Source of the DNA: Prorocentrum cordatum
Taxonomy: Eukaryota; Sar; Dinophyceae; Prorocentrales; Prorocentraceae
Length of the DNA stretch: 64,000 bases
Direction of reading: 5' to 3'
NCBI GenBank assembly: GCA_963575745.1
Contig: CAUYUJ010020700.1
Span: 87,996 to 151,995 of the forward strand
Below are positions 40,385 to 50,967 of the stretch, piece after piece; the stretch's first letter is position 1; each line of letters begins with the position of its first letter. The notes beneath the pieces were generated by a model. The model worked only from the letters and a program-made list of their open reading frames with translations. It did not search any database and was not told where the DNA came from. The position numbers were made by a program, and so were the translations under genes.

Positions 40385-43235
40385 AACGGCATCTCGGAGC
40401 CCAGAGTTGCGAGGATGTCTCCAGCGTAACGGGCTGGACCACCTCGCGCGCGGCATCTCGGACCCCAGAGTTGCGACGATGTCTCGGGCAAAACGTGCTG
40501 CGAGGAAGTCTGAGGCGAAACGGGCCGGACCACCTCGAGCGCGGCGTCTCAGAGCTCCGAGTTGCGGGGGCCTCCTGGTGCCTCCTGGGACCTCCTGGTG
40601 ACCTCCTGGGGCTTCCTCCTGGGCCTCCTATGGCCTGCTGGACCCCACCTGGGGCTTCCTGAAGCCTGTTGGGGCTCCCATGGGGGGATATCTAACATGT
40701 GGCCGTCGGGGCCCCCCCAAATGGGGGGGGGGGCACAAGAGCAGGACAAATCAACGAATCGACCCCAGATGTGTATTATCTTGACACGTTCTGAGAGGGG
40801 GCCTCCTGGGGCCTCCTGGGAGCCTCCTGGGAATCTCCTGGGGACCCCTGGGGCCTGTCCTGGGCGTCCTGCGGCCTCCTGAAGCTCTCTGGGGCCTCCT
40901 GGGAGCCACATGTGGTCTTCTGGGCCCCCAGGCTGGACCACCTCTTGCGCGGCATCTGAGAGCTCAGAGTTGCGAGAATGTCTTGTGCGAAACAGGCCGG
41001 ACCATCTTGCGCACGGCATCTCAGAGCTCAGAGTTGCGAGGATGTCTCAGGCGAGACGGGCCGGACCACCTCGCGCAGGGCATCTCAGAGCTCAGAAGTG
41101 CGAGGATGTCTCAGGCGGGCTCCCAGGGTCCCAGGGAGGATATGTAACATGTGGTCTTCTGGGCCCCCAGGCTGGACCACCTCTTGCGCGGCATCTGGGA
41201 GTTCAGAGTTGCGAGAATGTCTTGTGCGAAACGGGCCGAACCACCTTGCGCACGGCATCTCAGAGCTCAGAGTTGCGAGGATGTCTCAGGCGAGACGGGC
41301 CGGACCACCTCGCGCAGGGCATCTCGGAGCCCAGAGTTGCCAGGATGTCTCAGGCGAAACGGGCTGGACCACCTCGCGCGCGGCATCTCGGACCCCAGAG
41401 TTGCGACGATGTCTCGGGCGAAACGTGCTGCGAGGAAGTCTCAGGCGAAACGGGCCAGACCACCTCGAGCGCGGCGTCTCAGAGCTCCGAGTTGCGGGGG
41501 CCTCCTGGGGCCTCCTGGGGTCTCCTGGTGACTTCCTGGGGCTTCCTCCTGGGCCTCCTGTGGCCTCCTGGACCCCACCTGGGGCCTGTTGGGGCTCCCA
41601 TGGGGGGATATCTAACATGTTGCCGTCGGGGCCCCCCAAAATGGGGGAGGGGGGCCACAAGAGCAGGAAAACTCAACGAATCAACACCGGATTTGTATTA
41701 ATTTGACACGTTCTGATAGGGGGCCTCCTGGGAGCCTCCTGGGAATCTCCTGCGGACCCCTGGGGCCTGTCCTGGGCGTCCTGCGGCTTCCTGAAGCTCT
41801 CTGGGGCCTCCTGGGGCTCCCAGGGTCCCAGGGGATATGTAACATGTGGTCTTCTGGGCCCCCAGGCTGGACCACCTCTTGCGCAGCATTTGAGAGCTCA
41901 GAGTTGCGAGAATGTCTTGTGCGAAACGGGCCGAACCAACTTGCGCACGGCATCTCAGAGCTCAGAGTTGCGAGGATGTCTCAGGCGAGACGGGCCGGTG
42001 TCTCGGGCGAAACGCGCTGCGAGGAAGTCTCAGGCGAAACGGGCCGTACTACCTCGAGCGCGGCGTCTCAGAGCTCCGAGTTGCGGGGGCCTCCTGGGGC
42101 CTCCTGGGGACCTCCTGGGGCTTCCTCCTGAGCCTCCTGGGGCCTCCTGAACTCCACCTGGGGTTTCCCGAAGCCTCTTGGGGCTCCCAGAAGGGATATC
42201 TAACCTGTGGCCGCTTGGGCCTCTCAAAATGGAGGGGGGGGCGCAAGAGCAGGAAAAATCAACGAATCGACACCGGATGTGTATTAACTTGACACGTTCT
42301 GATAGGGGGCCTCCTGGGGCCTCCTGGGAGCCTCCTGGGAATCTCCTGGGGACCCCTGGGGCCTGTCCTGGGCGTCCTGCGGCCTCCTGGAGCTCTCTGG
42401 GCCTCCTGGGGCTCCCAGGGTCCCAGGGAGGATATGTAACATGTGGTCTTCTGGGCCCCCAGGCTGGACCACCTCTTGCGCGGCATCTGAGAGCTCAGAG
42501 TTGCGAGAATGTCTTGTGCGAAACAGGCCGGACCACCTTGCGCACGGCATCTCAGAGCTCAGAGTTGCGAGGATGTCTCAGGCGAGACGGGCCGGACCAC
42601 CTCGCGCAGGGCATCTCAGAGCTCAGAAGTGCGAGGATGTCTCAGGCGGGCTCCCAGGGTCCCAGGGAGGATATGTAACATGTGGTCTTCTGGGCCCCCA
42701 GGCTGGACCACCTCTTGCGCGGCATCTGGGAGTTCAGAGTTGCGAGAATGTCTTGTGCGAAACAGGCCGGACCACCTTGCGCACGGCATCTCAGAGCTCA
42801 GATTTGCGAGGATGTCTCAGGCGAGACGGGCCGGACCACCTCGCGCAGTGCATCTCAGAGCTCAGAAGTTCGAGGATGTCTCAGCCGAAACGGGCCGGAC
42901 CACCTCTTGCGCGGCATCTCCGAGGTCAGAGATGCGAGGATGTCTCAGGCGAAACGGGCCGGACCACCTCGCGCAGGGCATCTCAGAGCTCAGAGTTTCA
43001 AGGATGTCTCAGGCGAAACGGCCCGGACCACCTCTCGCACGGCACCTCGGGGCTCAGAGTTTCGAGGATGTCTCAAGCGAAACGGCCCGGACCACCTCTC
43101 GCGCGGCGTCCCAGAGCGCAACTGTTCGAGGATGTCTCAGGCGAAACGGCCAATCCCGGCCAACTCAGAAACGAGAGTTGTGAGGATGTCTCAAGCGAAA
43201 CGGCCCGGACCATCAAATTTTTGTGAGGATGTCTC
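40385..43235. repeat. 64-bp tandem repeat with higher-order structure
   Basis: The basic unit is about 64 bp (for example the step 41017 to 41081), containing CATCTCAGAGCTCAGAGTTG, CGAGGATGTCTCAGGCG and CGGGCCGGACCACCTCGCG. Groups of units alternate with about 370-bp blocks of CCTCCTGGGGCCTCCTGGGG type that carry ATATCTAACATGTGG and TGACACGTTCTGA. Such blocks recur near 40555, 41487 and 42080, so there are three higher-order copies. The stretch 40927-41168 is repeated almost exactly at 42459-42700. The last third (42830-43235) is a plain run of diverging 64-bp units. Confidence 0.9.
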
Positions 43236-43309
43236 TGCTCCGACTTCCCTCGGCCGGAGTTAGCTTCTATCACAACAGCACCCCGTTCAGCAAGCTGTTC
43301 GGGGAAAAA

Positions 43310-44720
43310 TGAGGAGGAGGAGGAGGAGGAGGAGGAGGAGGAGGCCTCTTGGGCGCCTCTTGGGGCACTCTTGGGACATCCTGGGAGCTTCCTGGGGCTC
43401 TCTTGGAGGGTTTTGGGGGCCTTTGGGGGCTTCTCGGGGGCCTCCTTGGCCGTCTTAGGGCGTTCCTGGCTTGTCTGACGCCGTCGGAAGCCGTCTTGGG
43501 GGCCTGTCTGGGTCGTCTTGGGTCCCTCTTGGGGCATATCAGGGGTTCTTAGACGCCATGTTGGGCGTCTTGGAGGCCTCTTGGGCCGTTTGGGGGCCCT
43601 CTTGGGGCTGTCTTGGGGGCCTTTTGGGCCGTCATGGGGCCATTTGGGAGACGTCGTCGGCGATCTTGGGGGCCCCTTGGGCCGCCTTGAGCCGTCGGAA
43701 TGCCACGAAGAAGCAAATGCCACGATCCTTCAAAAACCTTAGGACAATCAATGATTTTGGCTTCTTTGTGCCCTCCTGGGAGACCACCTGGACGCCTTTT
43801 GGCTCGTCTTGGAGGCCTCTTGGGGGCCTCTTGGGCCGTCTTGGGCCATCTTGAGGCCATCTCAGGCCGTCTTGGGTGCATCGTGGGCCGTCTTGGAGGC
43901 ATGTTGGGTCCATCTTGTCTTAGTGGCCATTTTGGCCGTCTTGGAAACCTCTTGGGACCGTCGTGGGGGCGTCTTGGGCCGTCATGGGGCCGTCTTGGAG
44001 GCGTCGTGGGCGATCTTGGGGGCCTCTTGGGCCGTCTAGAGCCGTCGCAATGCCGAAAAGAAGCAAATGCCACAATCCTTCAGAAATCCTAGGGCAATCA
44101 ATGATTTTGGCCTCTCCGGGCCCTCCTGGAGGACCTCTTGGATGCCTCTTGGGCCGTCTTGGAGGCCTCTTGGGGGCTCTTGGGCAGTCTGAGGCCATCT
44201 GGAGGCCATCTCAGGCCGTCTTGGGTGCATTTGGGCCGTCTTGGAGGCATCTTGGGGCCGTCTTAGCCGTCTTGTAGGCCATCTTGGGCGTCTTGGAGGC
44301 CTCGTGGGCCTTCTTGGGGCCCGCTTCGGGGCATCTTGGGGGCCTCGTGGGCCGTCATGGGGCCATCTTGGAGACCTTTTGGGCGATCTTGGGGACCTCT
44401 TGGGCCGTCGGAAGGCCGAATTGGCGAAAATGCCAAAATCCTTCAAAAACCTAAGGGAAATCAATGGTTTTGGCTTCTTCGGGCCTTCCTGGAGGACCTC
44501 TCGGAGGCCTCTTGTGCTGTCTTAGAGACCTCTTAGGGGGCTCTTGGGCCGTCTTGGGCCATCTTGAGGCGATCTTAGGCCGTTTTGGGTGCATCTTGGG
44601 CCGTCTTGGAGGCATCTTGGGGCCATCTTAGCCGTCTTGGAGGCCATGTTGGCCATCTTGGAGGCGTCTTGGAGGCCATCTTGGGCCGTCGTGGAGCAGT
44701 CTGGAGCAGGAAAAACCCTT
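43310..44720. repeat. GGA run plus 11-bp array with about 350-bp higher-order units
   Basis: A GGA run (43310-43343) leads into the degenerate 11-bp array. A conserved spacer (GCCACAATCCTTCA, then CAATCAATGATTTTGGC) interrupts it near 43720, 44070 and 44440, giving a super-period of about 350-365 bp. Confidence 0.8.
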
Positions 44721-44794
44721 TGCAACCGGCTCCGGGGCCGGCGGGACGGGCCGAAGCCCCAGGGGGAGTTCTGTTGGAAAAAGAACCAAAACCG

Positions 44795-45000
44795 AAAAAG
44801 TTCAGCACGCCAGGCACCCCTGCGATGAATCGACAGGGGGCGGCGGATCGAAGACGCCTACGGCGATTCACCGCCGCCCCCTGCCTTTTTGGAAGCGCCT
44901 ATGTGGCCGAACGTTGAGGCCAGACCTGCAAAGCTATCGGACCATGTGTTCCCCGAATCGGTTTGGAAAGCCTTCGGGGAACACGTGGGCATCTTGAAGG
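44795..45000. repeat. dispersed module, family E, copy 3
   Basis: Contains TTCAGCACGCCAGGCACCCC, GACGCCTACGGCGATTCACC, AAGCTATCGGACCATGTGTT and CTTCGGGGAACACGTGGG. A degenerate 11-bp array fragment continues to about 45165. Confidence 0.75.
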
Positions 45001-45294
45001 TCATCTTGGCCGTCTGGAGGCCATTTTGACTCTTTCGTGCTCCATGCGAGGGCTCGGGGCATTATTGGAAGGGCCATCTTCAGCGTTCGTGGAGGCTAAT
45101 TGGGCCGTCTGTGAGGGCCTCTTGGGGCCGTCTGGGCCACTTGGCGATCTTGGGCGCATCTTTGGGGGGACAATCTTCAAAAAAAGCTATCGGGAATTCA
45201 ATGATTGTCCGTTTCGGGGGGCCGAATGGGGTCATTCTCATTGTCCCTGCGACTGGGTGCGTGGCGGAATAGGGATTAGTGGTTGAGAATTCTG

Positions 45295-45470
45295 CTTGTT
45301 TGCGTTATTGTGCTGTTGTTGCTGCTGTTGCTGTTGCTGTGCTGTTGCTGTTGCTGTTGCTGTGACTTGTTGCCTGTTGTTGGTTATGTTGTGTGGTGTG
45401 GTGGCGTGGGGTGGTGGTGTTGTTGTTGTGTGTTTTGTGGTGTTGTTGTTGTTGTTGTTGAACATTATTA
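45295..45470. repeat. TTG/CTG trinucleotide tract
   Basis: TGTTGC, TGTTGT and GTGGTG iterations of about 170 bp. Confidence 0.9.
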
Positions 45471-45634
45471 ATTCTAAAGAATAATTATTGTTGGGCCCCC
45501 TGGTGCACGCCCCCCCCCGCCGCGCCTAGGCCGCAGCTACATTTTCATCATTTTCGTGAGGAAGCCTCAGGTAATTCGATGTGATCAAGATCCGGTTGTT
45601 TTGTTCCCCCCCGCTTTCCCTTGCAAAAAACACT

Positions 45635-45799
45635 CACAAATCCTGGCGCTTGCACTCGCCTCGCACGGCCCTGGGGGGGGGAGGAGGAAGCCTCCCCCAG
45701 GAGCGGAGGGTGCGGACCCGACCCATCTGCCCCGCAGCGCGCGGCCTCTCCGAGGCCAAGCGGGCAGACGCCGGTCGGGCCCGTGGGGGAGCACCACCC
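45635..45799 (-). repeat. split direct repeat B2
   Basis: About 165 bp, nearly identical to 46194-46360. They share TCCTGGCGCTTGCACTCGCC, GGAGCGGAGGGTGCGG and CCCGTGGGGGAGCACCACCC, and differ in G-run length. It marks the 3' terminus of the element. Confidence 0.85.
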
Positions 45800-45829
45800 C
45801 CCCCCACACCCCCAGGGCGGGTAGGGCGG

Positions 45830-46193
45830 GCCAACGACAGCTCGTGGTCACTATGGACCAGAAGAGAGGGCCCCATTGGGCACGTGAACGCAGCAGGCCG
45901 CGATGGGCCGCAACGAAGCCACTATGGGCCGCAAGGAAGCCACTATGGGCCGAGCGAAGCCCCCAGAGGGCGGAGGGCCGAAACCCGACACACGGCACGG
46001 TATTTATATCCCGCCCCAGTGCCAGGCGGAGGAAGCACGGCACGGCACTGCACCACACGACGCGAGTGGAGGCGGAAGAGGGTCGACCAGCGCGCGGCCG
46101 ACCAGCCGAGCGAGGGCGCCCCCGCGGCCAGCCGCGGGGTCGTTCACAGCGCGGGCGGATTTGTGCCAAGCAATAACTTCGTTATTCCGACCC
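45830..46193 (-). repeat. split direct repeat A2, with TATA-like box
   Basis: 364 bp, nearly identical to 52418-52782. On the element strand it contains GGATATAAATACC (plus positions 45999-46011), a TATA-like box. A 15-bp palindrome, AATAAC-TTC-GTTATT, lies at 46172-46186 near its outer end. Confidence 0.88.
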
Positions 46194-46360
46194 CACAACT
46201 CCTGGCGCTTGCACTCGCCTCGCACGGCCCTGGGGGGGGGGGAGGAGGAAGCCTCCCCCAGGAGCGGAGGGTGCGGACCCGACCCATCTGCCCCGCAGCG
46301 CGCGGCCTCTCCGAGGCCAAGCGGGCAGACGCCGGTCGGGCCCGTGGGGGAGCACCACCC
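46194..46360 (-). repeat. split direct repeat B1
   Basis: Internal copy of B2, abutting A2 directly. The A2/B1 junction reads CCGACC-CCACAAC-TCCTGG on the plus strand. Confidence 0.85.
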
Positions 46361-46620
46361 ACTGCAACGGCGCTCACGCGGGCCACGCCCGGCGGAAGTC
46401 TTCTTCTTTTTTTTTTACCTTATTTTTTTTTTTCTTTTTGTCTCCCATTCCTTCTACCCTTTTTGCACACACCTGCCCCGAGTCCGCCGGGGGTGCGCCC
46501 ATAGGGTGGTGCCGTGCAAGACACGACCAACAGACTGCGCGGGCGTGCTAGCCATCGCCAATAGCCGCGGACGCACCTATGACAAATGGGCTTCCGCAGA
46601 TACCCCGCCACTGACCCAGC

Positions 46621-47581
46621 TCACGGTGCCGGTGAGAGCTTAAGGTATTTCATCCACGCGGGCTGATGACAGCCGCCCGCGCGAAGAAGGTCGGTGACCG
46701 GTCCGCCCCTGGCAGCGATGTCCTGCGCGTGCCCGCGCCTGAACGCGTGAGTGCCGAATGATTCCGCGTCGTGGCGCCCCATGTCGCCCAGCGCGCGGCG
46801 CAGCCGAGCACGTGCCGCGCCTGGGGACCACGCAGCCCAGATGGGCTGATGAGCTGGCTCGCCAACTAGCCAGGCCCCAAGAACGTGTACGGGACAGGTG
46901 ACCGCTCACTCGTCGCACCAGCACTGCCGTGCCATTCCCATCAGCAGACATCGCGCTCTCGCGGTTTTCTTACCCACGAGAGATGTGTCAGGCTAGCGAT
47001 TCTCTTTGCATCGCCGACACGGAGAACCGCGACGGAGGTGCCACCCGCAAGTGCCGCGCCGCGCCATCTTCAAACCCGCCACGCGGGCAGGGCCTACACG
47101 AGGGTAGCCGATAGGAGGAAATGCGTAGGCCGCCACGGGCAAAACCTGGCTGAACGCGCGACCACTCGCTCACTCTTCCGCACCGCGCAGGCGCGACACG
47201 AGACGGCGACCCCGTCCGCCGGCCCTGAGATGTCCCATGCGAGGCCTTTCGCCCACCACCCCGACCACCGCCTTCCGATATGGCGTTCTTAGCGGCGCGA
47301 ACCGCCGGGTGCCTGAAGACTTCCACGGGCCTTGCGCGCCAACTGCCGCCGCGGGCGGACGCGCGCGTGGCCGGAAGATGAGAGGCGGGCGCGCGCCGGC
47401 ATGCCACGAGGCACGCCTTCTTCACGTAAGTCACATAATTGCTGAAGGTCCCGGCGCACCTGAAGGTCGTAGACCACAGAAGCAGCCCCTCCAGGGTGGG
47501 CGGCAGTTCCTTCCCCCGTCGCTTTAAGACGCCCCTTGCGAATGTAACCCAGCTCTCGAACCCGCTGCTGAGCGCGGGCAA
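46621..47581 (-). pseudogene. tyrosine recombinase of the YR retrotransposon, frameshifted
   Basis: The element would use this enzyme to insert its circular DNA. The N-terminal part (47581 down to about 47280) is open and includes LEGLLLWSTTFRCAGTFSNY, like the core-binding domain. The catalytic end is in another frame (46757 down to the stop at 46621-46623): GTHAFRRGHAQDI, then LLRAGGCHQPAWMKYL. This matches the HxxRRGHA block and the terminal Tyr segment of DIRS-type recombinases. Between them, stops interrupt the catalytic-end frame at several points, and the region of the first catalytic Arg is shifted. The protein is therefore not made intact. Confidence 0.75.
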
Positions 47582-47684
47582 TGAGCGCGGGCATCGCGCA
47601 CACCAGGATTCCCCAGCCCCCCCCCAACTGCAGCGCCCCCCCTCTTATTTTCCTTCCTTCCCCCCCGCTCTTTCGACATCCCTT

Positions 47685-48497
47685 TTATCTCAACCCGGGC
47701 CCTGCGCGCCCACGCTTTACCGGCCGCCGGGAGGTGATGAGGGCTCTGGCCCGAGCAGCTTCGGCCCGCGGCCCGCGCATGTCACGCCGACCCTCGCGCC
47801 CAGCGACTGAGAGCGCCCACCGGACCGCGGACACGGGGTCCTCCGGGGGAGCTGCATGCGCCCTGCCGCTGTCCTGGCGCCCGCGTTTAGCGCTGCGAGC
47901 GACATGCCGCAATTTCGCGCGCGCACCGTGGAGGATGACGAGACGGATTCGCTCGAGGGCGACCGCGTCGCGATGTCGGTCCTGCGACGGCCGACAAGGG
48001 GGGGGCCCGCGACGAACGCGGAACGCGCAAGCATACCTGGGGGCAATCCCGGGCGACGGGGCGGGCGCAGGAGAAGCGCCCGCGCTGCCCCTGCCCAGCG
48101 CGGCTGGCGCGCCGCCGCGCTGGGCTGCCGCGATAGCCGCGCGGACCACCTCGCGGGCGTCGCAAGATAATGCCGCGGCGCCCCTGAAGTCTGCCAGGGT
48201 GACGCCAACCAAATCGCTCACGGCGTCGGCGCCGTTAACGGCAAGCAGCTCGGCAGCGGCGAACACAGGAAGAGGGCGTGCCTCAGGGCAAACCGCGCGA
48301 AGCTGAGCGAGCAATCCAGCCAGCGCCATCGCGCGAACACCGATGACATTCTCCAGGTGCGCCGACAAACCAGAGATGCCCTCGCGCGCCCACCGGCGAA
48401 GCGCGACCGCGACGTGCGCGAGGGAGGACGCCAACCCCTGCCCGACCTGGCGGGCGCACCCTGACCGATGAGTGAAGGCCAGATCCATTGCACGCAC
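47685..48497 (-). CDS. unknown ORF between RNase H and recombinase
   Basis: A 270-codon frame starting MRAMDLAFTHRSGCARQVGQ. The first half (to about residue 130) is leucine/alanine-rich and protein-like (LENVIGVRAMALAGLLAQLR, LLAVNGADAVSDLVGVTLAD). The second half is arginine/proline-rich and less convincing. Its place inside the element suggests it is part of the polyprotein or an accessory ORF. DIRS elements can carry a methyltransferase-like domain here, but I see no such motif. Confidence 0.35.
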   Translation of the reverse strand: MRAMDLAFTHRSGCARQVGQGLASSLAHVAVALRRWAREGISGLSAHLENVIGVRAMALAGLLAQLRAVCPEARPLPVFAAAELLAVNGADAVSDLVGVTLADFRGAAALSCDAREVVRAAIAAAQRGGAPAALGRGSAGASPAPAPSPGIAPRYACAFRVRRGPPPCRPSQDRHRDAVALERIRLVILHGARAKLRHVARSAKRGRQDSGRAHAAPPEDPVSAVRWALSVAGREGRRDMRGPRAEAARARALITSRRPVKRGRAGPGLR

Positions 48498-48515
48498 GCC
48501 CAGCGCCCGAGCCGG

Positions 48516-50864
48516 TCATGGCCGGCGATGAGGAAGCCACGCGCTCGGATCGAACCAGGCATCGTCCAGCACCGGAGGACTCCACTCCGCCCCCAAGCGA
48601 TACAGCAGGGAATATGACTCGCGCGACGGCAGGTCGGCGATGTTGTCCACCGACGCCACACGCTGAACGTGCAGATTGCATTTCGCATCCAGCGCCATGC
48701 GCCAGATTGAGTGGACCAGGCAATTGTGGTCAAACTGCTTCGCCGCACCGGACCGGACGGCCCACTCGCTGCCTGAATTTTCCGAAAAGATGTTCACGCA
48801 TCGGCCCGACAGGAGCGGCTCAAAGGTGGCCAGGCCCAGCGCGATGCTGAGCACCTCCAGACCGCCGATTTGATTGTCACGCCTTTCCCTGAAGAGCCGA
48901 AGCAGTGGCTCAGGCGGGGCGACATCGGTGAAGACAATGCGCCCGTCAATGAAAAGAACCGCGGCCACTCTAGCTGGATTCCCCCGCGCGTCGGAGAGCA
49001 ATTGGACAGACCTGGTGTCTGGCGCCTGCCACTCCCGCGTCGTGGTGAAATTTCTGGCGAGCGCTTCGTGCCACCATTGCTGGCAGACTCGCAGGTGCGC
49101 CGGGATACTAGGATGGCGCGCCCTTGCGTGCTCAAACAACGGCGGGAGCAGCGCGCGCCCGAACCGCCCGAAGGTGTGGGAGGCAGCCCAACAGAAGCGG
49201 CCTGCCTACTTGGACGCGCGCCCGCGCTCGAGCGCGCCCTCTTGAAGAGCAGCAGCGATCTCGGCGCGCCACCGGGCGCGCTTCTCCGGCAGCGGCCAGC
49301 ACACGAGGCCACGCTCGTCAATCGCCACAGACAAGCCCAGGACCCCGAGCGGATTGCCGACCAGCAGCTTACCGTCGGCCACAGCGCTCGGGCCCAGAAT
49401 GATTCTTACCAGTTCGGCGAACTGTCGCATTGCGTCGCGCAGCCCTTTCTTACGTTCGGGGCAGAAGAAGTCGTCCACATAACTGAGGACGGGGACGAAA
49501 ATGAGCCTGCGGCCCAGCGCTGACAGCATCGCGCCGATGCGCTCCCAGCTGTGAACGGAGGAAGTCGCTCCGAATGGGGCGGCGAAGTGCTGGGCCACGT
49601 AGACGCATGTGCCCACGAGGAACGCGACCCATGCGAAGGCGCGAGGTTCCGGCAACAGCGGCAAGCGCCGGAACGCGGCGTCTATGTCCGCCTTCCAGAG
49701 CCCGGGCGCTTCGCCCACGCGCGTCACAAATGCCTTGCAAGTGCCAAACAGAGCGTCGATGGCTTCATGGCCGAGACGCTCCGTCGGCTGCGACGCCGCG
49801 TTGATACGAGAGCGCGACATATCATCTACGAGCCGCAGCTTCTCGGACCCGTCCTCTCTCGACTGCCGGACGCCGAACCGCGGCGACAAAACCGCACCGT
49901 CGAGCTCGACCGCGCTGAGCGGCGCGGGATGGCTCATTCGGCCGAGCTCCGCTTCGGCGATAGTTTTGGTGAGAATCACGGCGGAGTCGCTAGACTCCTT
50001 GAGCGTGCCGAGCAGCGCGGCGTTGCCTCGCTCCGCGCCCGCGGCCAAGTCCGGCAGGCTGAGCGGTACAGGGAAAGATTCCGGACGCCCGTTCCCCGTG
50101 CACGGGAGAGGGCCCACGAGAGGCGCGCCGCGCCGAAAGACTTCCACGCAGGCCGCGTCCTCGTAACCGATTTCGTCGAGCAGTTCGACGAGAAGAGGGC
50201 CGTTGATCGACCCTGCGATTGTGCGCACATGGGCATCGCAGCCCGCGAACCAGGCCGCCGTCGCTCCAGAGGCGCGTAGCTCGGCGTCCCTGGCCCGAAT
50301 TCGCTCGAGAGTCGCTCGCCGCTCACGGCACACCTGCCGCTCCGAGCGCGCAGCAATCCAATCGATCGCCGCCAAAACATCGCCGGGCACCACCACGGCC
50401 TTTTCAAAGGCCTCTTTGTCCTCGAAGGAGTGAGAACGGGAGAGGACCTCTTCAAGAAAGGCGAGCTTAGGCGCTTCCTCAGCAGACGCAGGCGACGGCA
50501 GGTGACAGCAGCCGGCAGTGGCCAGCGCGCAACCGCGTGCATTGCAACTCGAGGCAGCATTCTGCCGGGCGCGCGAGCCCGCGAGCGTCGCGCGCCACAA
50601 CGCGCAGCGCCTGATAATCCCATGTGGCAGCGATACTGGGCCCCATCGCATCCTGCGCTTTGCGAGCGCGAGCGCTCGAGCCTGCCGGGGGCGTTCGCGC
50701 GCCTCCTGGCCCAGCGGGCGGGCGGCCCTCGCGTCGCGAACGGACCGCGAGTGTTGACTGGCACCCAAGCCCTGGACGACGCGGCAACAACGCGGCGCCC
50801 ACCTGCCAGCGCGCGCGCGCGCGCCTGCGGGTCCCACGGGACGGTGGCTGAGGTTGGCGCCCAT
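48516..50864 (-). pseudogene. reverse transcriptase-RNase H of the YR retrotransposon, one in-frame stop
   Basis: Both parts lie in one frame separated by a single TAG at 49206-49208. The reverse transcriptase section has KLRLVDDMSRSRINAA, LWKADIDAAFRRLPLL (catalytic Asp), FAAPFGATSSVHSWERIG and SYVDDFF (about 49465-49485). The RNase H section has LLSDARGNPARVAAVLFIDG, LEVLSIALGL, VNIFSENSGSEWAVRSG and VDNIADLPSR, which supply the expected acidic positions except that SEN stands where SDN is usual. The role would be to copy element RNA into DNA and remove the template. The ATG at 50864 is only the first in frame; recognisable sequence begins near residue 135. Confidence 0.85.
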
Positions 50865-50967
50865 TCGTTGTTATTCAAATGCCAACGTGGCGCGCGATGC
50901 ACGTCCTCATCGGCGCGCGTCCCGCACATCGCCGCGCGCCGCGGGCTGCGCGTGCCTCCGGCGGGCG

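Noticed and set aside
40385-43235. CRISPR-like array
   Set aside because: Units are directly adjacent and diverge along their whole length. There are no unique spacers between constant repeats, and the genome is eukaryotic.
40910-43263. Several plus frames of 190-260 codons with repeated AQSCEDVSGETGRTT
   Set aside because: The 64-bp unit is not a multiple of three, so the same peptide appears in all frames in turn. This is satellite translation, not a protein.
46172-46186. Similarity of ATAACTTCGT in the A repeats to part of a loxP arm
   Set aside because: Only about ten bases match, the second arm and spacer do not, and no Cre-like context exists. Chance is enough.
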